This document shows, piece by piece, positions 24,376 through 33,570 of a DNA stretch of 64,000 bases (positions are counted from its first letter, which is position 1; each line of letters starts with the position of its first letter). Made by a program: the position numbers and the translations under genes. This DNA comes from Thermoanaerobaculia bacterium (lineage in GTDB: Bacteria; Acidobacteriota; Thermoanaerobaculia; Gp7-AA8). The stretch is taken from positions 1 to 64,000 of the forward strand of contig JADGNZ010000014.1 in assembly GCA_017883205.1 (NCBI GenBank). The letters run 5' to 3'. Under the pieces are notes generated by a model. It ran no database searches. It saw only the letters and a list, made by a program, of their open reading frames with translations, and was not told the DNA's origin.

Positions 24376-26160
24376 TCATCGTGGGACGTAGTAAACGCGA
24401 ATCGATTTGCCGATTCTCCGCACCGGCTTGTATGCGTTGAGCCATTCGTAGCCTTCGCCGCGGTCGTTTCTTCCACCGAGCTTGAGCTCCACCTCGCTGA
24501 CGGCGATCCAGCCGGTGGCCGGAATGCCTCGCACCAGAAGTTCCGCCGGCATCGAAAAGCGCTCCCAGTTGCCGAACACGGCAACGTGAATGTGTTCGAT
24601 CTTTTCGCGGCGCACGAAATCGTTGAGCCGCTGAATGTCCTGGCCCCAGTCCAGATTGCTATCCGTCGCGATCTCCTCGGGATGTGCGCCTGCGAGCTCA
24701 TTGAAGTAGGCCAGATAGTCAGGATGAGCGATCGCCGTGGCGACGAAGTACCAGCCAAGCAGAATGGCCACGGCCCAACGCAGCGTCGTGTGTCTCCACC
24801 ACTTCGTTGCCGCGTACGCCGCACAGATGGCGAGTAGCGGATACAGCGGCAGGATGTGCCGTAGCCCGATGTTGATTCCTGCAGTCATCGCCGGGACGAG
24901 CATGGCCAGAGGCACTAGCGCGACACCCCGAACCGCGGCGCTGCCTTTCCAGATCATGAGGACGATCCCAGCCAACGAGAGAATCACGAAGGGCACCGGA
25001 GTCTTGAAGAACCAGACGACCGGGAAGTAATACCACCAGCCCTCGTAGCGGTAGCGTCCGAGGAGAAACGCCGCGTGGCCGCGACTCGAGTGCCGGCGCA
25101 CCCAGTCAAGTCCGACAAAGAACATCGGCGCCGGGACCGGAACGGTTGCGCTGAGGCGTTCAAGGATCGGCCGGGCTCGTTTCGGAATGAACGAGTCCGG
25201 ATCGCGATCCACCGGCGGAGCACCGATCATCGTGTCGCGTCCTGAGCGTTTCGCGTTCGGCGAGGGGTACCCCGCCGCTTTCGCCCAGTCGACGAAGTCG
25301 ATGCCGGTGATGTCTCGGAGCGCTGCCTTTCCCGCATAATTCTGATATCGCAGCACATGATCGCTGGTTACCCATTGGTAGCCGGGCACCGCAGAGTAAC
25401 GCGTGGCTGCCGCCTGCGCCTGCTCGTTACCGACGACATGCGAATATGCCTCTTTGATCGTTCCTACGGAGAAGCGATAACCGCCCCACACGATAAGCGC
25501 CGCGAGCGGAACCGTCACCATGAGCCGCGGAAGCCGTGGGAGCGCGCGCCGCGCGGCCGCCAATGCGATCGCGCCGGTCGGAAAGAACAAAAGAAAAGAG
25601 AACTTCGACAGGCATCCCAGTCCGATGGCCACCCCCAGGAGCACGGCGTTTGCCCACACCGGCCGGTCGAGCCACTCGGAGAAGAGGAACAACGCCAAGG
25701 CCGTTGTCGCCATTGCCGCGGCATCGGTCGTTGCCAGTCCTGCATGCGCGAGAACCGGAGGGAGAGCTCCAAACAGCGCCAGGGCGAGCGCTGCGGTTCG
25801 CCAGCCGAAGAGACGGTTGGACCAGAGCGCGACAACTGCCATGGCCATCGCCAGGAACAGCAGGTTGCCTGCGCGCGAGGTGGCTAGGTTGTGCCGATAT
25901 CGGTCATGGCGCGCCAGCAACACGTTGGTATCGACGTCACGTGCGCCCTCCAGATACGGCCAAAGGCCGAACATCACGCGTGCCAGCGGTGGATGTTCCG
26001 GGTCCCGATTGTAGGTGCCTTGTACGAGCCACTCCATGCCCGCAGAGATATGAGCCGGCTCGTCGATCGTCTGACTGAAGACCCGAAATGTCGAAGCGAC
26101 TCGAATCAACGGAATCACTGCCAGCACGACGAATAACGCGACAGGAATCGAGCGTCTCAT
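24376..26160 (-). CDS. Polytopic membrane protein, GT39/ArnT-like glycosyltransferase
   Basis: This 594-residue protein has ~10-12 hydrophobic segments and an acidic motif TIDEPAHISAG in the first loop (about 30-40), as in GT-C fold transferases of the GT39/GT83 group. RDPEHPPLARV follows, then a soluble C-terminal part (about 500-594) with DSNLDWGQD. Such enzymes move sugars from polyprenyl phosphates to proteins or lipids on the periplasmic side. Donor and acceptor are unknown. It is monocistronic. Confidence 0.82.
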   Translation of the reverse strand: MRRSIPVALFVVLAVIPLIRVASTFRVFSQTIDEPAHISAGMEWLVQGTYNRDPEHPPLARVMFGLWPYLEGARDVDTNVLLARHDRYRHNLATSRAGNLLFLAMAMAVVALWSNRLFGWRTAALALALFGALPPVLAHAGLATTDAAAMATTALALFLFSEWLDRPVWANAVLLGVAIGLGCLSKFSFLLFFPTGAIALAAARRALPRLPRLMVTVPLAALIVWGGYRFSVGTIKEAYSHVVGNEQAQAAATRYSAVPGYQWVTSDHVLRYQNYAGKAALRDITGIDFVDWAKAAGYPSPNAKRSGRDTMIGAPPVDRDPDSFIPKRARPILERLSATVPVPAPMFFVGLDWVRRHSSRGHAAFLLGRYRYEGWWYYFPVVWFFKTPVPFVILSLAGIVLMIWKGSAAVRGVALVPLAMLVPAMTAGINIGLRHILPLYPLLAICAAYAATKWWRHTTLRWAVAILLGWYFVATAIAHPDYLAYFNELAGAHPEEIATDSNLDWGQDIQRLNDFVRREKIEHIHVAVFGNWERFSMPAELLVRGIPATGWIAVSEVELKLGGRNDRGEGYEWLNAYKPVRRIGKSIRVYYVPR

Positions 26161-26271
26161 CGATCGGCAATCATATTCGCCGATAAGGTGGTGAGGGTGG
26201 GGGGCTTCCCGCAGTGAAACCTTCCCCCTCCTCGAACGTTATACGTCGCAACAACAGTCGAGGAGCGTCCT

Positions 26272-27501
26272 ATGAGCGGCAAGCGGAAGAAAAAACTCGC
26301 GGTGTGGTCCGGCATTGTCCTGGTGATTGCCATCGTCATCACACTCGTAGCGATGAAGGCGGCCGGGAAGAAGCCGGAAGCGAAACTGCCGGTCAAGGTG
26401 GGCAAGGCCGAGGTTGCGGACATTCAGGTGAAGGTCACCGAGGTCGGCAACGTGGAGCCCGAGGTGAAGGTGGACGTGAAAAGCGTCGTCTCGGGCAAGG
26501 TCGTCGAGATCCTTCACCGCGACGGCGATCAGGTGAAGCGCGGCGAGACGCTGGCGCGGATCGAGCCGGACATGAACCAGGCCCAGTCGATCGCGGATGT
26601 GAAGAACGCGCTGACGTCATCGAAGATCCGCTACGACCAGGCCAAGAAGAACTACGAGTCCGATCACAGCCTGTTCGAGTCCGGCCTCCTCGCCGGAAAG
26701 CAGAATCGCGATTCCGAGGCTGAGTTTCTGGCGGCGAAGCAGGAGTACGAGAAGACCGAAGAGAAGTACGCGATCGTCGAGCGTAGCGGCATTCCGATCG
26801 CCCAGGCCGCGAACAAGTTCCAGGGCTCGAATGTCGTCGCTCCGATGGACGGCGTCGTGCTGACGAAGAACGTTGAGATCGGCGACACGATCACCAGCGG
26901 CATCTCCTCGTTCAACGCAGGAACGATCCTCTTCAGCGTCGCGGACGTCTCGAAGATGATCGTGAAAGCGGGCGTGAACGAAGTCGACATCGGCAAGATC
27001 CGCGTCGGCATGCCGGTCAAGGTGACGTTGGACGCGTATTCGAAGATCGCCTTCGCCGGACGTATCGACCGCATCGCGCCTGCTGTCCGCATCGATGACA
27101 AGGTCCGCGTGTTCGACGTCGAGATCCGTCTCGATGCTCAGGGCCGCGAGCTGCGCTCCGGGATGACGGCGAATATCGAAGTCAATGGCGAGCGCAAAGA
27201 CAAGGTTCTGACAGTCCCAGTCGAGTCAGTCTTCCAGCGCGACGGCGTCGAGCTGGTGTTCGTGAAGAAGAAGCTCGATCCGAACGTCGTCCCGACCAAA
27301 GACGTGAAAAAAGAAGGCCAGGCCCCCTCGGATGTCGACAAGGATAGCTGGAAGAAGTTCTTCGAGAAGCGAACGATCGTGACCGGCCTCTCCGACAACT
27401 CACGAGTCGAGATCGTCAAAGGTCTGAAGGTGGGCGAAGAAGTCGCGCTCGAAGATCCGACACTGCCAGCGGACAAGAAGAAGGACGAGAACGACGATTA
27501 G
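26272..27501 (+). CDS. HlyD/MacA-type periplasmic adaptor
   Basis: This 409-residue membrane-fusion protein has an N-terminal anchor (about 11-28), a split biotinyl-lipoyl domain (VSGKVVEILHRDGDQVKRG near 80; VVAPMDGVVLTKNVEIGD near 190), a coiled-coil hairpin between them, and beta-barrel/MP domains after. It would link an inner-membrane MacB-like pump to an outer-membrane channel. The ATPase and two permeases follow. A Lys/Asp-rich tail ends the protein. No TolC gene is present nearby. Confidence 0.92.
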   Translation: MSGKRKKKLAVWSGIVLVIAIVITLVAMKAAGKKPEAKLPVKVGKAEVADIQVKVTEVGNVEPEVKVDVKSVVSGKVVEILHRDGDQVKRGETLARIEPDMNQAQSIADVKNALTSSKIRYDQAKKNYESDHSLFESGLLAGKQNRDSEAEFLAAKQEYEKTEEKYAIVERSGIPIAQAANKFQGSNVVAPMDGVVLTKNVEIGDTITSGISSFNAGTILFSVADVSKMIVKAGVNEVDIGKIRVGMPVKVTLDAYSKIAFAGRIDRIAPAVRIDDKVRVFDVEIRLDAQGRELRSGMTANIEVNGERKDKVLTVPVESVFQRDGVELVFVKKKLDPNVVPTKDVKKEGQAPSDVDKDSWKKFFEKRTIVTGLSDNSRVEIVKGLKVGEEVALEDPTLPADKKKDENDD

Positions 27502-27507
27502 TGCTTT

Positions 27508-27603
27508 GGGGGGTGGGGAGTAGCGGGTGGGGAGTGGAGGAAACGGCGAGCACCTTACGGTCGCTTTTTTCTACCACACCCCACTCCCCACACCCCACCC
27601 CCC
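27508..27603. repeat. Hairpin family A (copy A2)
   Basis: The G-rich arm (27508-27540) and C-rich arm (27571-27603) flank a loop ending in a T6 run. Directly after it comes CGCGAGCGAAGCGAGC (27603-27618), six bases before the ATPase start. It is inside the efflux operon. Confidence 0.85.
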
Positions 27604-27623
27604 GCGAGCGAAGCGAGCAAACC

Positions 27624-28349
27624 ATGAGCGCACTCCTCCAATACGAACAGCCTGTCGCAGCAAGTTCAGCGCAGAAAGCACTCATCCAGCTCGATGAGAT
27701 CTGCAAGACCTACGATTCCGGCGAGAACGCGGTGCAGGCGCTGCGCGGCGTCGACGTGGCCATCGAGAAGGGAGAGTTCGTCTCGATCATTGGCCCCTCG
27801 GGCTCCGGCAAATCGACGCTCATGCACATCCTTGGCTGCCTCGACACGCCGACGACCGGCAAGTACTGGCTGGACGGCGAAGACGTCGCCGAGATGTCCG
27901 CACGCCAACTGGCTCGCGTGCGCAATCAGAAGATCGGATTCGTGTTCCAGACGTTCAACCTGCTGCCGCGCGCGTCGATCCTCAAGAATGTAGAGCTGCC
28001 GCTGCTGTACGCCGGCGCAAGCCGGGAGGACCGGCGCGAGCGCGCGTTCAAAGCCTTGCAGCGCGTCGGTCTCGATAAGCGCGCCAAGCATCGTCCCAAC
28101 GAGCTCTCCGGCGGACAGCGCCAGCGCGTCGCCATCGCCCGCGCGCTGGTGAACGATCCGTCGCTGATTCTGGCCGACGAGCCGACCGGAAACCTCGATC
28201 AGAAGACCGGCTCCGACATCATCAACATCTTCGAAGAGCTGGCCGGACACGGCGAGACGATCGTCCTCGTCACGCACGATCAAGCGATCGCCGCGCGCAC
28301 GCAGCGTCGGATCACACTTGTCGATGGAGAGATTGTTGATGGGGAGTAG
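27624..28349 (+). CDS. MacB-type ABC transporter ATP-binding protein
   Basis: This 241-residue ATPase has Walker [10 protein letters not shown] (near 53), the signature LSGGQRQR and Walker B ending [10 protein letters not shown], the sequence class of LolD/MacB ATPases. It drives the FtsX-fold permeases downstream. ATG 27624 is chosen over the longer frame because homology begins after it and the upstream part is hairpin sequence. No Shine-Dalgarno is visible; the GCGAGCGAAGCGAGC motif is there instead. Confidence 0.93.
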   Translation: MSALLQYEQPVAASSAQKALIQLDEICKTYDSGENAVQALRGVDVAIEKGEFVSIIGPSGSGKSTLMHILGCLDTPTTGKYWLDGEDVAEMSARQLARVRNQKIGFVFQTFNLLPRASILKNVELPLLYAGASREDRRERAFKALQRVGLDKRAKHRPNELSGGQRQRVAIARALVNDPSLILADEPTGNLDQKTGSDIINIFEELAGHGETIVLVTHDQAIAARTQRRITLVDGEIVDGE

Positions 28350-28419
28350 GGGGTTGGGTGTGGGGAGTGGGAGCTGAACCGTTTTTCTCCCACCCCCCAC
28401 ACCCCACTCCCCACACCCC
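28341..28419. repeat. Hairpin family A (copy A3)
   Basis: The G-rich arm (28341-28373) begins within the last codons of the ATPase gene; the C-rich arm is at 28387-28419. CGCGAGCGCAGCGAGC follows, six bases before the next start codon, exactly as after copy A2. Confidence 0.85.
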
Positions 28420-28439
28420 GCGAGCGCAGCGAGCACACA

Positions 28440-29669
28440 ATGATCCTTTTCGAATCCATCATCGACGGCATCCGCGACATCAAGGACCACTTCGGCCGCA
28501 CGATGCTGCAGCTCGTCGGGATCATTCTCGGCGCGGGCTCGATCGTGGCCACGTTCTCGCTGTCCGTGGCCGGCAAGTCGGCGGCGATGAACTATTACAA
28601 AGTCTCCGGCGGCATCCAGAAGATCTGGGTCTCCGACAAGCCGACGGGCAAAGTGACGCTCGATGCCAAAGCGCTGGCCTCGAAGGGGCTGACGTATCAC
28701 GACGCGATGGTGCTCAAGCGCGAAGGGAAAGAGATCGATCTGGTCTCGCCGGTCGCGAACGAGAACATGACGCTGCGCTACCGCGACATCGAGAAGCCGC
28801 GCAGCATCATGGGCGTTACGCCCGCCTATTCGCCGATGAACGATTTTCACGCCGGTGAGGGCCGCTTCATCACTGACAACGATCTGACCACCGCGGCGCG
28901 CGTCGTCGTTCTCGGAACCGAGCGCGCCCAGGAGTTCTTCGGCAGCGACGATCCCATCGGCAAGACGATGTCGATCAACGGCACGGGCTACCTGGTCGTC
29001 GGCGTGATGGAGGAGAAGTACTTCAGCTTCGACCACAAGCGCAACGTCATGCGCTGGATGAACCGCCAGATCTACATCCCGCTCACAACGTACGTCACCC
29101 GCAAGGGCGAATCGCTGGAGCGCGGGAAAGTGAGCTTCATGCACGTCCGCATGAAGGATGTGAAGCGCAATCAGGAAGCGGTCGATGAGATCAAGGCCAT
29201 CCTCTTCCGCGAGCACGGCACGAAGGACGTCGATGTCTTCTCGCGCGTCGCCAACCTGAAACGCAATGAGGCGAACAACAAGATGTACGACATGACGTTC
29301 ATGATCTGCGGGATCATCTCGCTGCTCGTGGGCGGCATCGTGGTGATGAACATCCAGTTGGCGTCGTTCAACGAGCGGGTCCGCGAAGTGGGGACGCGCA
29401 AAGCGGTCGGCGCGTCGCCGGCGCAGATCTTTTTCCAGTTCCTTTCCGAGACCGTCCTCGTCTCCGTCCTGGGCGGCTTTCTCGGCATCGTCGTCGGCAA
29501 GTTCTTCACCGACGGTATCGCCGCGCTGACCCGCGACCCCGCTGCGATCACAGTGGGTACCGCGGTCTGGGCCATCGTCTTTGCGGCCGGAACCGGATTG
29601 GTCTTCGGGATGTACCCGGCAATCCGCGCCTCACGTTTGAATCCGATCGAGGCGTTGAGGGCGGAGTGA
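28440..29669 (+). CDS. MacB-type ABC permease 1 (FtsX fold)
   Basis: This 409-residue permease has one N-terminal membrane helix (about 23-45), a large periplasmic domain (about 50-270, MacB_PCD type) and three C-terminal helices (about 285-395). The closing YPAIRASRLNPIEALRAE is typical of MacB/LolC/FtsX proteins. It works with the adaptor at 26272 and the ATPase at 27624. Its periplasmic domain differs clearly from that of the second permease, so the pump may be a heterodimer. Confidence 0.92.
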   Translation: MILFESIIDGIRDIKDHFGRTMLQLVGIILGAGSIVATFSLSVAGKSAAMNYYKVSGGIQKIWVSDKPTGKVTLDAKALASKGLTYHDAMVLKREGKEIDLVSPVANENMTLRYRDIEKPRSIMGVTPAYSPMNDFHAGEGRFITDNDLTTAARVVVLGTERAQEFFGSDDPIGKTMSINGTGYLVVGVMEEKYFSFDHKRNVMRWMNRQIYIPLTTYVTRKGESLERGKVSFMHVRMKDVKRNQEAVDEIKAILFREHGTKDVDVFSRVANLKRNEANNKMYDMTFMICGIISLLVGGIVVMNIQLASFNERVREVGTRKAVGASPAQIFFQFLSETVLVSVLGGFLGIVVGKFFTDGIAALTRDPAAITVGTAVWAIVFAAGTGLVFGMYPAIRASRLNPIEALRAE

Positions 29670-29675
29670 TGAGAG

Positions 29676-29781
29676 GCAGAGATCAGGAAAGCAGAGATCA
29701 GAGATGAGAGACAAGAGAACAGAGACATGTTCGCGGTTGCAGCAGCTTTCCTTGTCTCTGATCTCTAATCTCTGATCTCTC
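29676..29781. repeat. Hairpin family C (copy C4)
   Basis: GCAGAGATCAGAGATGAGAG words face CTTGTCTCTGATCTCTAATC words across a ~30-base loop. It fills the gap between the two permease genes of the efflux operon. Confidence 0.85.
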
Positions 29782-29791
29782 GAGAACACCC

Positions 29792-31018
29792 ATGCAAATC
29801 ACCGAATCCATTCGCACCAGTTTCGAGGAAGTGAGAGGGCATCCACTTCGCTCGTTCTTCACGCTCATCGGCGTGATCCTCGGTACGCTGGCGATCGTCG
29901 TTGTCATGTCGGTGCTCGATGGTGTGGAGCGAGGCGTTTGGCAGGGTGTCGAAGACCTCGGCATGGACGGCGTGCTCGTGTTGTCGCAGCGCAAACCGTC
30001 CGATCCGATGGAGCGCGCCAAGGCGTATCTCTCGCACGGACTTCGCCTCGAAGATCAGAAGTACTTCGAGGGGAGCACGCTCATCTCGTCGATCGGTCCC
30101 GTTGGTGAGACGCGCGCCGTAGTCACGGCCGGCAAGGTGACGCGACGGATCGATGTCTACGGCATCACGCCTGCGTTCGTAGCGATCAAAGGTCGGAAGA
30201 CGAGCGACGGCCGCTTCTTCGGCGAGAGCGACATCGAATCGAAGAAACCGGTCTGCGTTCTTGGATTCAAGCTCAAGGAACAGCTCTTCGGCGGCGACAA
30301 AGCAGTTGGTCAGCAAGTCAGCGTCGGCGGACGGCGCCTCACGGTCGTCGGCGTCGGCACCAAGTTCAACATGGAATTCGTCAACGACGACGACATGCGC
30401 AAAGAGACCGGCGGGGTCTACATCCCGTTCACCGTTTATGAGGACATGTTCGGCCGCGCGAATGCGATCTCATACCTCCTGGCCAAGACCGACGATCCGG
30501 AGAAGAGCATCGATGCCGAGGATGAGGCGGCGGGGATCGTGGCACACGCGCACAACAACATTCACGACGTGCGCGTCGAGAATGTCGGCAAAGAGATCCT
30601 CAAAGAGCGCGGCAACATCGTCAACATCCTGCGCAACTGGCGCATCGTCTTCTTCTCGATCGCCGGCATCTCGCTGCTGATCGGCGGCGTCGGCATCTTC
30701 TCGGTTCTGAAGATCTCGATCGGCGAGCGCCTGTTCGAGATCGGACTGCGCAAAGCGATCGGTGCGGGTGACGGCGAGATCTTCATGCAGTTCCTCATCG
30801 AGGCGGTCACTCTGTCCGTCGTCGGCGCCACGATCGGCGTCGGGTGCGGCATCGGAGTCGTGAAGCTCATATCGAGCTTTTTCCCGGCTGGCCTTCCGGT
30901 CTCGCTCTTCGGGCTCTCAGTTGCCAGCGGTTTCGCCGTGTCGATGGGATTGCTGGCCGGGTTGTATCCGTCGATCAGCGCCTCGCGAATGCAGCCGGTG
31001 GATGCGTTGCGCGCATAG
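29792..31018 (+). CDS. MacB-type ABC permease 2 (FtsX fold)
   Basis: This 408-residue permease has the same layout as permease 1: helix at about 22-44, a periplasmic MacB_PCD-like domain, and three C-terminal helices ending LYPSISASRMQPVDALRA. The GERLFEIGLRKAIGAGDGEI coupling segment is conserved. Two separate permeases with a single ATPase suggest a heteromeric LolCDE/MacB-like export or lipoprotein pump. Confidence 0.92.
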   Translation: MQITESIRTSFEEVRGHPLRSFFTLIGVILGTLAIVVVMSVLDGVERGVWQGVEDLGMDGVLVLSQRKPSDPMERAKAYLSHGLRLEDQKYFEGSTLISSIGPVGETRAVVTAGKVTRRIDVYGITPAFVAIKGRKTSDGRFFGESDIESKKPVCVLGFKLKEQLFGGDKAVGQQVSVGGRRLTVVGVGTKFNMEFVNDDDMRKETGGVYIPFTVYEDMFGRANAISYLLAKTDDPEKSIDAEDEAAGIVAHAHNNIHDVRVENVGKEILKERGNIVNILRNWRIVFFSIAGISLLIGGVGIFSVLKISIGERLFEIGLRKAIGAGDGEIFMQFLIEAVTLSVVGATIGVGCGIGVVKLISSFFPAGLPVSLFGLSVASGFAVSMGLLAGLYPSISASRMQPVDALRA

Positions 31019-31064
31019 GGTTCGCCCATGCCTAAACCGTGGGCATGTTACGATTTCCACTTCG

Positions 31065-31742
31065 ATGCGCACCGCGTCCCTCTCGATCGTCCTCCTCTTC
31101 CTCGGCGCCAGCCTTCAGGCGGAGGTGCGGCTCACGATTAAGCGCGATGGCACGAAAGTCATCTCGAACTTCGGCGCGAACGCTTCTCCCAAGAGCAACG
31201 ACTGGAACTGGTGGGCGAAGCAGCGCGACCGGCGCTCGAGCTACGACGCGTTCATCGATCGCTATGCGGCGCAGTACCGCGTCGATCCCGTCCTGGTTCG
31301 CGCCGTCATCCAGGTGGAATCGAATTTCAATCCGCGCTGCGTCTCCAACAAGGGAGCGCGCGGCTTGATGCAACTGATGCCGGAGACGGAGCGGGAGTAC
31401 CGCGTTCGCAATGTGTTCGATCCGGAAGACAACATCCGAGCCGGCGTTCACAACCTCGCCGATCTTCTCGGCCGCTACAGCGGTGACCTCCATCGCACGC
31501 TGGCCGCCTACAACGCCGGTAGCGGTGCCGTTGCAAAGTATCGCGGCATCCCGCCGTACGAAGAGACGATGACCTACGTCAAGCGCGCACTGACCGTCTA
31601 CTACGGCACGCCATACGGCCAAGCCATCGGTTTCGCCGGCGGCGGTGCCCGCGGCGGCCGCAAGCTGACGGGCGGCTTCACCTCGCGCATCCAGCCGATC
31701 GTGGCGCTGCTGCCGGGGATGCGGTATCTCGGAAGCCGCTGA
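31065..31742 (+). CDS. Lytic transglycosylase (SLT family)
   Basis: This 225-residue exported enzyme cleaves peptidoglycan glycan strands. The signal peptide is at about 1-18. The SLT domain has the catalytic Glu in VIQVESNFNP (about 93), then GARGLMQLMPET, the NIRAGVHNLADLL helix and LAAYNAGSGAV. The tail is Gly- and Arg-rich. I chose ATG 31065 for the signal peptide; the frame is open further upstream. It follows permease 2 by 46 bases and may be co-transcribed. Confidence 0.9.
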   Translation: MRTASLSIVLLFLGASLQAEVRLTIKRDGTKVISNFGANASPKSNDWNWWAKQRDRRSSYDAFIDRYAAQYRVDPVLVRAVIQVESNFNPRCVSNKGARGLMQLMPETEREYRVRNVFDPEDNIRAGVHNLADLLGRYSGDLHRTLAAYNAGSGAVAKYRGIPPYEETMTYVKRALTVYYGTPYGQAIGFAGGGARGGRKLTGGFTSRIQPIVALLPGMRYLGSR

Positions 31743-31743
31743 A

Positions 31744-31865
31744 CGGGTGTCGGTTGTCGGGAGTCGGGGGTCGGAGAGAACCCATTACATCCCAGGTGAT
31801 CCTGAAAGCTGCACCGCAGCCGCACACCACACGCCCAACTACGACCCCCGACCCCCGACACCCGC
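31744..31865. repeat. Hairpin family B (copy B4)
   Basis: CGGGTGTCGGTTGTCGGGAG words (31744-31777) face CGACCCCCGACCCCCGACAC words (31845-31865). The loop is about 65 bases. Confidence 0.85.
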
Positions 31866-31900
31866 GGCTCTCCGCCCACGCTGATACAATCGCCCACCGA

Positions 31901-33238
31901 ATGCCCGAACGTGATCCCCTTGTCGCACCGCCGTTCGACCAGGGCGTGTTTCTGCTTCACTACAACCGCGGACGCGAAGCGTTTCAGGAAGCGCGGTACG
32001 CCGAGGCGCGGCGCGAGCTCGAGAATGCGCAGCGGATGCGGCCGGACGACGCCGATGTCCTGAATCTGCTCGGCCTCGTCTACTTCAAGACGAACGCGTT
32101 TCCGGAAGCCGAGGTGATTTACCGGCGGCTCGCGGACGAGAATCCCAATGTCTTCATCCTTCACTCGAATCTTGGGCTGATCCTCTTCAAACAAGGCAAG
32201 CTCGATGAGTCGGAGACTTTCCTCCTTCGCGCGATCGAGCTTCGCCCGAACTACGCGAAGTCTCATCTCTACCTCGGCCTGTTGTATCGCCAGCGCCGCA
32301 AGTACGCGCTGGCGCTGGAGCATCTTCGTTTTGCCGGCGCCGACAAGATCGTGCGCGAGGTCGAGGCGGAGATCCGGCCGCAGAGTCCCGCGCCACTTCC
32401 GATGCCGGTAGTGCCCACTCCGCCACCGCTACGCCGCGAGACGCAGCGAATCAACACGCAGAAGATCACTCCGATCACCGACGCCCGCACCGCTCCGGGC
32501 AGAACGATGATGACGCAGCCGGGAAAGGTGCCGATGCCTGCCGGCTCGACGCAGCCCGGCGTAATCGACACGGCGCACACGGCTGCGCGAAAACTGCAGG
32601 ATGCGGTCGACGAGACACAACTGGCGGATGACAAGCGGCTGGACCTCGCGCACAAGATCGAAGGAGCGTCGAAGACCTTCACGCTGCACGAGAACGGCTT
32701 CCTCGAGATCAACTTCGGACGCAGCGTCCACGTCAAGCGCGGCACCGTTTCGAGTTACTCGGGCAATCTCAAATTCGTCGCTGAGTCCGGCCTGCTCGGC
32801 ACGACCGCGCAGACCCTCGTGAAAGCGGTGGGACAGGGAAAGATTTTCGTCTACGAGAAAGGCCGCAAGACGTTCCTGCTCGATCTCAATGAAGAGTTCA
32901 TCTACGTCGAGGGGAGCAACCTTCTGGCCCTCGAAGACACGCTGACGTATCGCGTGGAGCCGATCTACGACAGCACCTATCAGCGCAAGATCGACACGGT
33001 AAAAATCTTCGGCAAAGGCTCACTGGCGATCTCCACGCACATCGAGCCGCTGACGCTCCGCGTGACGCGCGAGTATCCGTTGTCGATCTCTTCGAATGCG
33101 CTCGTGGCCTGGACCGGCAATGTGATTCCGACGGTCATGGACGACAAGTCACTCGAGAATGTGATGATCGAGAACGTCGACGAGGCCGGGTTCAAGATCC
33201 GCTTCGAAGGCGATGGCGTGGTCGTCAGCGAACAGTAG
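31901..33238 (+). CDS. TPR-AIM24 fusion protein
   Basis: The 445-residue protein starts at ATG 31901. Residues about 10-150 are TPR repeats (NRGREAFQEARYAEARREL; NLLGLVYFKTNAFPEAE; HLYLGLLYRQRRKYALA). A Pro/Thr-rich linker (about 160-215) joins an AIM24-like beta-roll domain (about 235-445) with NFGRSVHVKRGTVSSYSG and LLALEDTLTY. AIM24 domains are widespread in bacteria without a settled role; the mitochondrial relative affects inner-membrane organisation. There is no signal peptide, so it is probably cytosolic. The fusion suggests a scaffold. Confidence 0.8.
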   Translation: MPERDPLVAPPFDQGVFLLHYNRGREAFQEARYAEARRELENAQRMRPDDADVLNLLGLVYFKTNAFPEAEVIYRRLADENPNVFILHSNLGLILFKQGKLDESETFLLRAIELRPNYAKSHLYLGLLYRQRRKYALALEHLRFAGADKIVREVEAEIRPQSPAPLPMPVVPTPPPLRRETQRINTQKITPITDARTAPGRTMMTQPGKVPMPAGSTQPGVIDTAHTAARKLQDAVDETQLADDKRLDLAHKIEGASKTFTLHENGFLEINFGRSVHVKRGTVSSYSGNLKFVAESGLLGTTAQTLVKAVGQGKIFVYEKGRKTFLLDLNEEFIYVEGSNLLALEDTLTYRVEPIYDSTYQRKIDTVKIFGKGSLAISTHIEPLTLRVTREYPLSISSNALVAWTGNVIPTVMDDKSLENVMIENVDEAGFKIRFEGDGVVVSEQ

Positions 33239-33291
33239 CTTTTGCGTGTCGCGTCGGACTTATGCCCACATGGGGCGGTACAATCTCGCGC

Positions 33292-33570
33292 ATGCGAAAA
33301 CGCGACCAGGCTCCCCTTGTTCCACCCGGTGAAACGTGGTCGAAGATCACTGTTGTATTGCTCGATCGCCATGTGGCGTATCTCGATCGCATTGCGGTCG
33401 ACATCCGACTGCAGCGCGGCGTAGCCATTTCGCGAGCCGAGCTGATTCGCGGACTGATCGAGGCCGCGTCGAAGACCGGCGTCAACCTTTCCGATGCGCC
33501 GGGCAATTTGGAAATGATTAGTTTGCTTCGCAATGCGTGGGCTCGAGGCGGCTCGCGCAAACGGCGTTAA
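33292..33570 (+). CDS. Small putative DNA-binding protein (RHH-like)
   Basis: This 92-residue protein has a strand WSKITVVLLDRHVAYLDRIAV followed by helices (ISRAELIRGLIEAA), an order seen in ribbon-helix-helix regulators. The C-terminal tail is basic (RGGSRKRR). No toxin is adjacent. Its stop overlaps that of the convergent AhpD-like selenoprotein gene by three bases. The family assignment is by pattern only. Confidence 0.6.
   Translation: MRKRDQAPLVPPGETWSKITVVLLDRHVAYLDRIAVDIRLQRGVAISRAELIRGLIEAASKTGVNLSDAPGNLEMISLLRNAWARGGSRKRR

Noticed and set aside
27666-29216. 516-codon minus-strand open frame
   Set aside because: It runs antisense to the MacB-type ATPase and permease genes, without domains, and crosses a hairpin.
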